Part shown: positions 17,201-23,211 of the stretch, piece after piece
Numbering within the stretch: the stretch's first letter is position 1
Layout: every line of letters starts with the position of its first letter
NCBI GenBank assembly: GCA_022736595.1
Contig: DZDC01000005.1
Span: forward strand, 10,740 to 39,395
Length of the DNA: 28,656 nucleotides
From: Draconibacterium orientale
GTDB taxonomy: Bacteria; Bacteroidota; Bacteroidia; Bacteroidales; UBA1556
Reading direction: 5' to 3'
The notes under the pieces: model-generated
Database searches by the model: none
What the model was told of the DNA's origin: nothing
The model's input: only the letters and a program-made list of their open reading frames with translations
Translations under genes and position numbers: made by a program

Positions 17201-17560
17201 AACTTTTTTGTCTTCAATTCAGAGCTTCGAATTCCACCCTTTCAGTATTTTAGTAGAAGACCCATAGAGAGTTCGTTCTGGAATAATTTTATGGTGGTTA
17301 CTTTCTTCGATGCAGGCTCGGCTTGGACAGGGATGAATCCTTACAGCGAATCCAATAGCTTGTTCCGTAAAACCATCTATCAATACCCAATTAAAGTTAC
17401 TATCATTAGTCAGGAAGATCCTTTGGTGGCTGGTTTTGGTTTTGGTTTGCGTGCACAGGTGTTTGGGTATTATATGCGTGCCGATTGGGCTTGGGGTATG
17501 ATTAATGGTTACATTACCGACAAACCTATGTTTTATTATTCACTGAGCTTAGATTTCTAA
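14201..17560 (+). CDS. Outer-membrane protein: peptidase-like N-domain, TolB-like propeller and Omp85-type barrel
   Basis: A 1119-residue exported protein. The ATG at 14201 gives MLNRLVFFCLFLVSLQLQGQ, a clean signal peptide; a TTG at 14177 is in frame but poor. Residues 25-270 resemble the peptidase-MA group (FPTWYTQGLVNYLG), but where HExxH is expected the sequence reads GIAQVMVNE, so it is probably not catalytic. Residues 285-545 carry TolB/WD40-like blades (KLSTDGRYVAYTTNEMGKVR, TWSPMGNFLAVIYE, SFTQDGNSIFWSS). A charged helical linker spans 590-640. The last 380 residues are a barrel with Omp85 hallmarks: YYLGG (955-959), RGF (990-992), FFDAGSAW (1035-1042) and a terminal Phe. It probably sits in the outer membrane with a periplasmic propeller. 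No POTRA domain is visible. TauE and M20 genes follow after 10 bases. The client or substrate is unknown. Confidence 0.82.
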   Translation: MLNRLVFFCLFLVSLQLQGQFYSGSHQTFGRNRIQYTKDRDWHYYRFNEFDTYYYKGGQSLAIYTSAYADKQIRMLSKKMATPLESKIQFLVFKDLSDLLETNVGLITNTEYNTGGLTHVMENKVFLYFTGDHASYEQQIKRGIAQVMVNEIMYGRSAGSKMKNSMLLNFPTWYTQGLVNYLGQNWDTDLDHQLREIFRLSKYDKFDRLSAEQQIVVGHSLWRYIEIKYGSKMIADVLYMAKINRNLENGFLYVLGLNFETLIMEWKSFYAQAYDPDFKLSSNPEHNIGFKLRKGKHYDHIKLSTDGRYVAYTTNEMGKVRVRVYDREKKRHKTIYKSGYKIDDKVDFSYPLITWSPMGNFLAVIYEKKKDNFLTIFNLDDKEKRTKFLGDFDRVHDFTYNPRGNTLAISGIKSGQSDIYLLSIASNSMQRITQDAFDDFYPSFTQDGNSIFWSSNRWDDTLRKIDLLVSRIAEDTIRGMNKFDLFQYSMVKGGSTARRITNTPLANETHPLSLDKNFYSWLSDENGIINRYVGSFDSAISYIDTSTHYRYYTKYAAVTNYISNIQSYDVNPELGLTADLFTSEGRQKIHLQTLESLEQLERQKLHYTQFMSLMVTRFEEERKLKEFRLQAQQNRLINLSNDTVKLPNLPAELAIIANETELVSKKFRVVTQSELDPESANHKLENIQNPTENLLPDNASKQALQSAKTRGPADEILAAYVNRPYKVQFSIDEVVSQVDFSYFNYGYQAFTNPQYPIYINNGFNAMFKLGVLDLFEDYRLIGGVRLSPNLKNNEYFLSYFNLKNRLDHEFTFHRNSVTDQYGYLYWTTYTHDLFYRLGIPLNRIKGFKLTLGLRSDNIVLHSVETQTLAEPNQFVNNGIAKLEYIYDKSRSGGLNITYGTRYKLFGEYYQPIEDLGNNTVVLGFDFRRYFKIHKTIVWANRLAGSTSFGTQPLVYYLGGVDDWIGAKFSPNIQVDPEIDYKYQTLATNMRGFPQNIRNGNNFFVFNSELRIPPFQYFSRRPIESSFWNNFMVVTFFDAGSAWTGMNPYSESNSLFRKTIYQYPIKVTIISQEDPLVAGFGFGLRAQVFGYYMRADWAWGMINGYITDKPMFYYSLSLDF

Positions 17561-17570
17561 ATGTAATAAA

Positions 17571-17939
17571 ATGAATATAACTACACTTTTAATATTAGCC
17601 TTAATTGGCTTGGCTGCCGGAGTCTTGGGAGGAATGGCTGGTGTGGGAGGAGGTGTGATTGTGATCCCTGCCTTGGTTTTTATCTTGGGTATGTCGCAGG
17701 TGGATGCCCAAGGCACGAGCTTAGGCATGATGTTGCCTCCTATCGGCATTTTGGCTGCCTTTAATTACTATCGGGAGGGACATCTCAACTGGAAGTATGC
17801 CCTAATTTTGGCGCTTTTCTTTACTATTGGAGGTTACTTTGGCTCAAAATGGGTGCTTCAAATTCCGCAAGACATGGTGAAAAAATCCTTTGCGGTTTTT
17901 ATTATTTTAATTGGTTTAAAAATGTTATTTGGAAAATAA
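17571..17939 (+). CDS. Half-size TauE/SafE family membrane protein
   Basis: TauE/SafE proteins export small organic or sulphur anions across the inner membrane. This 122-residue product carries a single copy of the repeat that is present twice in full-length members of about 250 residues. It has four hydrophobic segments, the first containing the glycine-rich hallmark GVLGGMAGVGGGVIVIPAL, then GTSLGMMLPPIGILAAFNYY and the second half-motif GGYFGSKW. A basic C-terminus (KMLFGK) closes a complete unit with its own start and stop, so I read it as a naturally short form that would have to dimerise. It starts 10 bases after the outer-membrane gene and ends 6 bases before the amidohydrolase, in the middle of a tight operon. 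The substrate is unknown. Confidence 0.85.
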   Translation: MNITTLLILALIGLAAGVLGGMAGVGGGVIVIPALVFILGMSQVDAQGTSLGMMLPPIGILAAFNYYREGHLNWKYALILALFFTIGGYFGSKWVLQIPQDMVKKSFAVFIILIGLKMLFGK

Positions 17940-17945
17940 GAATAT

Positions 17946-19145
17946 ATGGCGAGTATTTTAAAACAACGAATTGAACAACATTGCAGAATCTATCATAGCG
18001 AAGTGATTGCCATTCGTAGGCATTTGCATGCACATCCTGAGTTGGCTTTTCAAGAAACTCAAACTGCCGAGTTTATTACTTCAAAACTTATTCAATATGG
18101 AATTCCATTTACTGCTGGCATTGCTAAAACAGGGGTGGTGGCTTTTATTGAAGGCAAGAAGAAAGACAAAGTGATTGCCCTGCGTGCTGATATGGATGCA
18201 CTGCCCATTTGCGAAGTGAATGAAGTTTCCTATAAAAGTAAAAATGCAGGCGTAATGCATGCCTGTGGACACGATGCTCATACTGCAATGCTTTTGGTTG
18301 CAGCCCGCATTTTAAACGATATTCGACACGACTTGGATGGAAGCGTAAAAATTCTCTTTCAGCCCTCAGAAGAGGCTTTTCCTGGTGGAGCCATCAAAAT
18401 GATTGAAGAAGGGGTTTTGGAAAATCCTCCCGTGCGCCATGTCATTGGCCAACACGTATTACCTACACTCGATGCTGGAAAAGTGGGTTTTAAATCAGGG
18501 ATGTATATGGCCAGCACCGATGAAATATATCTTACAGTTAAAGGCAAAGGGGGGCATGGAGCTACTCCAGAATTGAACGTCGATCCAGTATTGATGGGAG
18601 CTCATATTTTAGTGGCTTTGCAACAATTGGTGAGTCGTATGGCCAAACCCACAGTTCCCACTGTACTTAGCTTTGGACGTTTTATAGCAGACGGACGTAC
18701 CAATATTATTCCTGATGAAGTAAAAATGGCGGGTACTTTACGAACTTTTGACGAAAAATGGCGCGCTGAGGCTCATGATAAAATTAGAATATTAGCCGAA
18801 AACATGGCGCTATCCATGGGGGGGACTTGCGAAGTTGTAATCGATAAAGGTTACCCTTTTGTGGTAAATGACGACTTACTCACTCAGAATTTGGCACTTT
18901 ATGCCAAAGAATATTTGGGAGTTAGAAAGGTGGAAGACTTGGAAATGCGGCTCACTGCCGAAGATTTTGCCTATTTTGGCCATAAAGTTCCTAGTACGTT
19001 TTATCGTATTGGTACCAAAACCAAAGGAAAAGAAGTTACCAATTTGCACACTTCCACTTTCGATATTGATGAAGAAAGCTTATTTGTGGGCATGGGTACC
19101 ATGGCTTACCTCACTTACCGTTGTTTAGAAGAACTTCGCGACTAA
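17946..19145 (+). CDS. M20 family amidohydrolase (N-acyl amino acid / hippurate hydrolase type)
   Basis: Zinc-dependent hydrolase that removes acyl groups from N-acyl amino acids or related amides. The 399-residue protein matches the M20D layout: RRHLHAHPELAFQE near 24-37, ALRADMDALPI (78-88), MHACGHDAH with metal ligands C107 and H109, QPSEEAFPGGA with E142/E143, GQHVLPTLDAG with H170, and NLHTSTFDIDEESL near the end supplying the last His. The dimerisation domain (about 185-300) begins VKGKGGHGATPELNVDPV. There is no signal peptide, so it is cytoplasmic. It follows the TauE-like gene by 6 bases. Its TAA shares three bases with the convergent SRPBCC gene's stop. Members of this group also act on auxin or diaminopimelate conjugates, and the substrate here is open. 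Confidence 0.93.
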   Translation: MASILKQRIEQHCRIYHSEVIAIRRHLHAHPELAFQETQTAEFITSKLIQYGIPFTAGIAKTGVVAFIEGKKKDKVIALRADMDALPICEVNEVSYKSKNAGVMHACGHDAHTAMLLVAARILNDIRHDLDGSVKILFQPSEEAFPGGAIKMIEEGVLENPPVRHVIGQHVLPTLDAGKVGFKSGMYMASTDEIYLTVKGKGGHGATPELNVDPVLMGAHILVALQQLVSRMAKPTVPTVLSFGRFIADGRTNIIPDEVKMAGTLRTFDEKWRAEAHDKIRILAENMALSMGGTCEVVIDKGYPFVVNDDLLTQNLALYAKEYLGVRKVEDLEMRLTAEDFAYFGHKVPSTFYRIGTKTKGKEVTNLHTSTFDIDEESLFVGMGTMAYLTYRCLEELRD

Positions 19146-19528
19146 ATATTTTCGTCGTAAAATTCTTGTAAACGAGCCATAAACATTGAATTCCAACCTT
19201 CAACCAGATCATAATAATCCTCGTCAGGTATATTGATGTGTCGCAATTCTATTGAGGTGTGATTATTCTTCGGATGGAGTAGCAGCGTTACAATCGAATC
19301 TTCGTCTTGATCACCAAAAAACCACTTCTGAACAATTTTCCTGCCTTCCTCCAATTCCAAAATTTCACCCATAATTGCACCTTCGAAAAGACTGAATTCG
19401 GTACCTACTACAGGTTCAAATATGGCCTCTTCGCCCGACCAAAGTTGAATGGTTAATGGGTTGGTGAGCGCTAAATAAACCTGATCAGGGGTTGATTTAA
19501 TTTCAAAGTACTTTTTGTAATCCTTCAT
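19142..19528 (-). CDS. SRPBCC (AHSA1/START-like) domain protein
   Basis: A small 128-residue soluble protein of the helix-grip fold. The start at 19528 (MKDYKKYFEI) begins exactly at the fold's first strand; an ATG at 19543 would add five residues. Family features visible are STPDQVYLALTNPLTIQLW (the first helix pair), the strand run VVGTEFSLFEGAIMGEILELE, KIVQKWFFGD, a sheet of TLLLHPKNNHTSIELRHIN, and a long C-terminal helix with GWNSMFMARLQEF. AHSA1-like proteins bind hydrophobic ligands or, in eukaryotes, stimulate Hsp90; no bacterial function can be named. The gene overlaps the 3' end of the trmH gene by 26 bases, so the two are probably co-translated, and its stop overlaps that of the convergent M20 gene. 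Confidence 0.85.
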   Translation of the reverse strand: MKDYKKYFEIKSTPDQVYLALTNPLTIQLWSGEEAIFEPVVGTEFSLFEGAIMGEILELEEGRKIVQKWFFGDQDEDSIVTLLLHPKNNHTSIELRHINIPDEDYYDLVEGWNSMFMARLQEFYDENI

Positions 19529-20213
19529 GATATTGGTTTTCAAATTGTTGAATAATAAGTTTAACTTTCTTTATAGTGGCTTTTGCCCATTCAATTTGGG
19601 TTACGACCTTTTCATAGTCACTAAGTTGCCAGTGAATGGAGCTGGCACGCAGACGTTGTGTAAAGTCGTACATACATAGGGCAGCGGAAACAGAAATATT
19701 GAAGCTTTCTGTGAATCCATACATGGGAATTGTAACAAAATCGTCAGCCAAATCCATGGCTTGTTTTGAGAGTCCTTTTAGCTCAGTACCAAAGAGCAGC
19801 GCTGTTTTTGGTTCAATGGGAAGCTCAGATAGTTGGTAGCCCTTGGCATGAGGCGAAGTGGCCACGATTCGGTAGCCTTGGTCTTTCAACTGACTTATGC
19901 AAGTTAAGGTATTGTTTTCGTGTTTTCTATATTTGTTGATGTTGACCCATTGTTTGCTTCCCATAGCAACCTGGTTGCTAACATTGTAGTTGTTGAAGTT
20001 TTCGATGATATGTACATCTTGAATTCCAAAAATCTCTGCCGAGCGTAATACTGCACTGGCATTATGGCCTTGATAGATATCTTCTAGCACTAAAGTAAGA
20101 TGTCGGGTTCTATGGTGAATTTTAGTTTCAAATAGATCTCTTTTGTTATCAGAAATGAAATTGAAGAGGTAATTGCGAAGCTCTATTAAATGGTTTAAGT
20201 CGTTTAGAATCAT
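19503..20213 (-). CDS. trmH: TrmH-type tRNA/rRNA 2'-O-methyltransferase (SpoU family)
   Basis: A SPOUT-class enzyme that transfers methyl from SAM to a ribose 2'-OH, most likely guanosine 18 of tRNAs. The 236-residue protein has all three SpoU motifs: motif 1 as GHNASAVLRSAEIFG with N51 and the catalytic Arg R57, motif 2 as LLFGTELKGLS near 140, and motif 3 as PMYGFTESFNISVSAAL near 162-178, which form the trefoil knot. The N-terminal segment LRNYLFNFISDNKRDLFETKIHHRTRHLTLVLEDI resembles TrmH rather than RlmB, which carries an L30e-like N-domain. The basic helical C-terminal tail also fits TrmH. It follows the HU gene and a terminator; the SRPBCC gene overlaps its end. Confidence 0.88.
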   Translation of the reverse strand: MILNDLNHLIELRNYLFNFISDNKRDLFETKIHHRTRHLTLVLEDIYQGHNASAVLRSAEIFGIQDVHIIENFNNYNVSNQVAMGSKQWVNINKYRKHENNTLTCISQLKDQGYRIVATSPHAKGYQLSELPIEPKTALLFGTELKGLSKQAMDLADDFVTIPMYGFTESFNISVSAALCMYDFTQRLRASSIHWQLSDYEKVVTQIEWAKATIKKVKLIIQQFENQYHEGLQKVL

Positions 20214-20230
20214 AACATGAAATGAAAAAA

Positions 20231-20264
20231 AAACCTCAACTTCCTAAAAAAAAAGCTGAGGTTT
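20231..20264 (-). terminator. Intrinsic terminator of the HU gene
   Basis: On the minus strand AAACCTCA (20264-20257) pairs with TGAGGTTT (20238-20231), extended by two further pairs beyond one mismatch, and is followed by a run of T residues. It begins 19 bases after the HU stop and ends 17 bases before the trmH start, so trmH needs some read-through or its own promoter. Confidence 0.75.
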
Positions 20265-20283
20265 AATGTTTTTAAGGTAAAAA

Positions 20284-20547
20284 TTAGAAATTCAAATCAG
20301 CACCAGCTTTGAATTTAACTACTTTTTTAGCTTGGATTTTAATAGCAGCACCAGTTTTAGGGTTACGTCCTGTACGAGCTGATCTTTCAGCTACACCAAA
20401 AGAACCAAAACCTACTAAAGCAACTTTATCACCTTTTTTCAAAGTGTCAGTGGTAGCACCAATAAAAGCATCAAGAGCTCTTTTTGCATCAGCTTTAGTT
20501 AGGCCACTTCCAGCAGCCATTGCATCGATTAATTCTGTTTTGTTCAT
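20284..20547 (-). CDS. hup: HU-family DNA-binding protein
   Basis: A small basic nucleoid protein that bends and compacts DNA as a dimer. The 87 residues fit HU exactly: an N-terminal helical dimer part (MNKTELIDAMAAGSGLTK, then ALDAFIGATTDTLKKGDKV), the strand VGFGSFGV, and the DNA-inserting beta arm with ERSARTGRNPKTGAAIKI, where the proline of RNP lies at the arm tip, ending KKVVKFKAGADLNF. Length and sequence match HU better than IHF. Codon use is notably uniform (many GCA/GCT alanine and AAA lysine codons), as expected of a highly expressed gene. It is monocistronic by position: a candidate -7 element lies upstream and a terminator downstream. Confidence 0.96.
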   Translation of the reverse strand: MNKTELIDAMAAGSGLTKADAKRALDAFIGATTDTLKKGDKVALVGFGSFGVAERSARTGRNPKTGAAIKIQAKKVVKFKAGADLNF

Positions 20548-20589
20548 GTCTAGTTAATTAAGATTAGAAAATAACGTTATATACATGCA

Positions 20590-20597
20590 CAAATATA
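20590..20597 (-). promoter_or_regulatory. Candidate -7 element for the HU gene
   Basis: The minus strand reads TATATTTG, matching TAnnTTTG, 42 bases upstream of the HU ATG. A matching TTG upstream is not seen, so the promoter is only partly supported. Confidence 0.5.
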
Positions 20598-20655
20598 ATA
20601 GAATATTATTTGTATGAATGCCTAAACCCTTGATTTTATTGATTTTGTTGAAAAG

Positions 20656-20684
20656 ACGCCCTGAATGTTAATAAAATCAGGCGT
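20656..20684 (-). terminator. Probable terminator after fmt
   Basis: ACGCC(C)TGA (20656-20664) and TCAGGCGT (20677-20684) form an 8-bp stem with one bulged C and a 12-base loop. On the minus strand it is followed by CTTTTC, a weak T tract. It lies 66 bases after the fmt stop and upstream of the HU promoter. Confidence 0.5.
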
Positions 20685-20750
20685 TTAGATCATTTTGAGA
20701 TTGATAAAAGTAATATTAAGTTAACCTAAAAGTGCCTATTTACAAGCTTT

Positions 20751-21713
20751 TTAGACCCATGTCCAGCGTAAATCAATCCTAAATCCTCTTAGAAATTCGT
20801 CAACTTTCATTCTTTTTTTACTTTGTAGTTGCATTTCGTGAATTTCTAACCACCCATTTGAGAAGCCAAATTTGAGAAAATTCTTACCGTCGGTGGCTAT
20901 TTGGTTGCTATGATTTTGGCCTTCAATATGGGCATGAGAGCTAAAAATTTTAAGTTGGAATACCTCCTTTTCAGGGGACAGAAGATTTAAGGTAGCTACA
21001 GGAAATGGATTGAGCCCTCTAACAAGGTTATGCGCGTTTTCACAACTCAATTCGGGATGGAGTTGTCCCATTTCTTTGAAGATTTTTGGCGCATTTTTAA
21101 GGAGCTGATTGTGTGGGGTAAGTTGGTTCTGAGAAATAAAGCTGGGGTTAGGTTGCAATAGAAAGTCGATGGTTTCAATTACAAGGGGTTTGCTCATTTC
21201 CATGAGTCTTTCGTAAAGGCTTCCGGTGCTGTCGTTGGCGTCGATGGGTGTTTTGTGTTGCAAAATTATTTTACCTGTGTCTATTTCTTTATCAATAAGA
21301 AATGTGGTAAGACCCGTTTCTGTTTCACCGTTGATAATGGCATGGTGGATGGGTGCTGCACCGCGATATTGAGGGAGCAAAGAGGCATGAATATTAAAGG
21401 TTCCCATGGGAGGTAAAGTCCATACTTCATTTGGCAACATTCTAAAAGCAACTACCACAAAAAGGTCGGCTTCAAGATTTTGTAGTTGTTGAATGAATTC
21501 CGGATTGCGTAATTTATCGGGTTGTAAAACTGGAATCTGATGTTCGAGAGCCAAATCCTTTACAGGACTTGAGGTGAGTTTTAGACCTCGGCCTGCGGGC
21601 TTATCAGGTACAGTTACCACGGCTACCACTTGATGTTTGCTATCAATAAGACTTTGAAGCGAAGCGGTTGCGAACTCAGGAGTTCCCATAAAAACAATAC
21701 GAAGGGGTCGCAT
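20751..21713 (-). CDS. fmt: Methionyl-tRNA formyltransferase
   Basis: Formylates the initiator Met-tRNA using 10-formyltetrahydrofolate. The 320-residue protein has the Rossmann start RIVFMGTPEFATASLQ, the loop VPDKPAGRGLKLTSSPVK that contacts the acceptor stem, and the catalytic set N107, H109 and D145 within FNIHASLLPQYRGAAPI and FLIDKEIDTG, matching the canonical N-H-D triad. The C-terminal OB-like domain (from about residue 205) contains LVRGLNPFPVA and is complete, ending WTWV. Its ATG lies 9 bases after the ribH stop, so the two are co-transcribed. No peptide deformylase gene is nearby. Confidence 0.97.
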   Translation of the reverse strand: MRPLRIVFMGTPEFATASLQSLIDSKHQVVAVVTVPDKPAGRGLKLTSSPVKDLALEHQIPVLQPDKLRNPEFIQQLQNLEADLFVVVAFRMLPNEVWTLPPMGTFNIHASLLPQYRGAAPIHHAIINGETETGLTTFLIDKEIDTGKIILQHKTPIDANDSTGSLYERLMEMSKPLVIETIDFLLQPNPSFISQNQLTPHNQLLKNAPKIFKEMGQLHPELSCENAHNLVRGLNPFPVATLNLLSPEKEVFQLKIFSSHAHIEGQNHSNQIATDGKNFLKFGFSNGWLEIHEMQLQSKKRMKVDEFLRGFRIDLRWTWV

Positions 21714-21722
21714 GGCAGAAGG

Positions 21723-22217
21723 TTATGTTCTATTTAATATGTTGGCTAGACTTATCATTTTAAGAGCAGTAATGGCAGCTTCGGTGCCTTTATTGCCGTG
21801 TTTTCCTCCCGCTCTATCCAGCGCTTGCTCTAGGTTGTCGGTGGTAAGAACTCCAAAAATAACTGGCGTGGCTGTTTTGGTTCCCAATTGGGCAATGGCA
21901 TTGGCACTGGCATTGCAAATAAAGTCGAAATGTCGGGTTTCGCCTTGAATGACACATCCTAAACAAATGACGGCATCGGGATTTTGTTTTTTAATAAAAA
22001 GGCTTGCTGCAGTGGAAAGCTCAAAGGTTCCTGGCACGTAGTGAACTTGATAATTTTTAGTGGTAAGTTGATGCTCCTCAAGAAGCTGTATGGCTCCTTG
22101 TGCAAGGACATCGGTTATTTGGTCGTTCCATTCTGAAACCAGAATTACAATCTTTGGATTGTTAAGTTTCAAGGTGGTTTTCTTATAATCTGAGAGGTTT
22201 TTGAGTGTTGAAGCCAT
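21723..22217 (-). CDS. ribH: 6,7-dimethyl-8-ribityllumazine synthase
   Basis: Catalyses the penultimate riboflavin step, condensing the ribitylaminouracil with dihydroxybutanone phosphate. The 164-residue protein has substrate-binding W30-N31 in VSEWND, the VPGTFELS motif (61-68), GCVIQGETRHFDFI with the catalytic His (H96), the FGVLTTDNLEQAL strand, and the phosphate-binding RAGGKHGNKGTEAA. This fits the icosahedral-capsid family in which 60 subunits assemble, although oligomer state is not visible in sequence. No other rib gene or FMN riboswitch is seen here. It begins after a terminator that ends the anchored TPR gene and is followed directly by fmt. Confidence 0.96.
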   Translation of the reverse strand: MASTLKNLSDYKKTTLKLNNPKIVILVSEWNDQITDVLAQGAIQLLEEHQLTTKNYQVHYVPGTFELSTAASLFIKKQNPDAVICLGCVIQGETRHFDFICNASANAIAQLGTKTATPVIFGVLTTDNLEQALDRAGGKHGNKGTEAAITALKMISLANILNRT

Positions 22218-22289
22218 AATAATAAGGTGTTTAAAGTGGGTTACGGGTTAGGTCTTTATTTCTGGAGTTAAGGCTTAGATTGTGAAAAG

Positions 22290-22297
22290 CAAAAATA
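22290..22297 (-). promoter_or_regulatory. Candidate -7 element for ribH-fmt
   Basis: The minus strand reads TATTTTTG (TAnnTTTG), 72 bases upstream of the ribH ATG and 45 bases after the terminator of the preceding gene. No TTG appears at the expected distance. Its position just after a terminator makes a promoter here plausible. Confidence 0.4.
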
Positions 22298-22342
22298 ATT
22301 GCATTTATAAGAGGATGAGTGTTTTTGCACTGAAAAGGATAA

Positions 22343-22373
22343 AAAAAAGTCGAGGGTTGAGCTCGACTTTTTT
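22343..22373 (-). terminator. Intrinsic terminator after the anchored TPR gene
   Basis: AAAAAAGTCGAG (22343-22354) and CTCGACTTTTTT (22362-22373) form a perfect 12-bp stem with a 7-base loop, and the minus strand continues with T residues to 22341. It starts 19 bases after the stop of the TPR gene. The symmetrical A/T ends would also work on the plus strand, but no plus-strand gene is near. Confidence 0.88.
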
Positions 22374-22392
22374 ATAATAGTATCTTATTCTT

Positions 22393-23115
22393 TTATTTGC
22401 CAAGCAGTTGTTCTTCGCGAGCAATATATTTTTTGATATCGCTGTATTCAAAGCTACGGAAATATTTGGTTTTAATTTCTTCAAAAAGCTGGAGGGCTTT
22501 GTCATGTTTGCCCATCACGGAATAGGTGATGCCTGCTTTTTTGAGGTATAATGGAGTCATAAACTCGTTGTCGTTGTGGCGAGCTGCGTCCTCGTATTTG
22601 GCAACTGCTTTTTCCATATCTCCCAATTCCATTTGGCAATCACCCATTACACCGAGGGCCATTGGCATAATGTTGAGGTCGTCGCTACTGAAATCTTCGA
22701 GGTATTCCAATGCGCTTTCAAAATTGGCTTTAGCAGCCTCAGCTTCTTGGTTTTGTGCTAGGTTAAAATAGCAAATACCTGCGTAATATTGGGCTAAGTT
22801 ACCACTTGGGGTAGATCCAAAGTCATCAATAATTTCTATAAATCCAGGGTTAACGCCGTCTCCATTCAAAGCTAAGTTAAAACTGTCTTTGGCGAAGTAT
22901 TGTTCGGCATGCCAAATTTTATTGTAGGCTTCTTCTTGGTTTGGAATTCTAATGTATTTGTTGTACCCAAGAATTACTAATACCAAAGCAAAAAGTCCTA
23001 TTGTGCCATAAACAAGGATGTTTTTGTTTTTCTCAATAAATTGCTCCGATTTGCCTAATGCAGTTTCTATGGTTGCAAAGTTTTCTTCGGTGTGGTCGTT
23101 TTTTTCGTTAGCCAT
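22393..23115 (-). CDS. Membrane-anchored tetratricopeptide-repeat protein (YfgM-like)
   Basis: A 240-residue protein with a soluble N-terminus, one membrane helix near residues 32-52 (NILVYGTIGLFALVLVILGY) and a C-terminal TPR domain facing the periplasm. Several repeats can be followed: AQYYAGICYFNLAQNQEAEA, ALGVMGDCQMELGDMEKAVA and KKAGITYSVMGKHDKALQLF, each with the Gly/Ala spacing of TPR helices. The single-anchor plus TPR layout resembles YfgM, a partner of PpiD at the Sec translocon in E. coli; that comparison is inference, and the PpiD-like gene is 16 kb away. A strong promoter precedes it and a strong terminator follows, so it is probably monocistronic. In related genomes this gene commonly lies next to ribH. 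Confidence 0.82.
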   Translation of the reverse strand: MANEKNDHTEENFATIETALGKSEQFIEKNKNILVYGTIGLFALVLVILGYNKYIRIPNQEEAYNKIWHAEQYFAKDSFNLALNGDGVNPGFIEIIDDFGSTPSGNLAQYYAGICYFNLAQNQEAEAAKANFESALEYLEDFSSDDLNIMPMALGVMGDCQMELGDMEKAVAKYEDAARHNDNEFMTPLYLKKAGITYSVMGKHDKALQLFEEIKTKYFRSFEYSDIKKYIAREEQLLGK

Positions 23116-23160
23116 TGTATAGTCTATTTTAATGCTTAAGTTGTTTTAAATTTTGCGGCG

Positions 23161-23193
23161 CAAAGGTATAATTTTTTTTGGCGGATTTACAAA
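23161..23193 (-). promoter_or_regulatory. Strong Bacteroidota-type promoter for the anchored TPR gene
   Basis: On the minus strand TTTG (23193-23190) and TACCTTTG (23168-23161) are separated by 21 bases, a full match to the -33/-7 consensus. The -7 element is the same string as in the tRNA-Phe promoter. Transcription would start about 40 bases before the ATG at 23115. Confidence 0.8.
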
Positions 23194-23211
23194 TATAAAT
23201 CCATGCGTAAT

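Noticed and set aside
21715..22260. FMN riboswitch upstream of ribH
   Set aside because: The leader on the minus strand is only about 70 bases from the likely start and shows none of the conserved RFN-element sequences.
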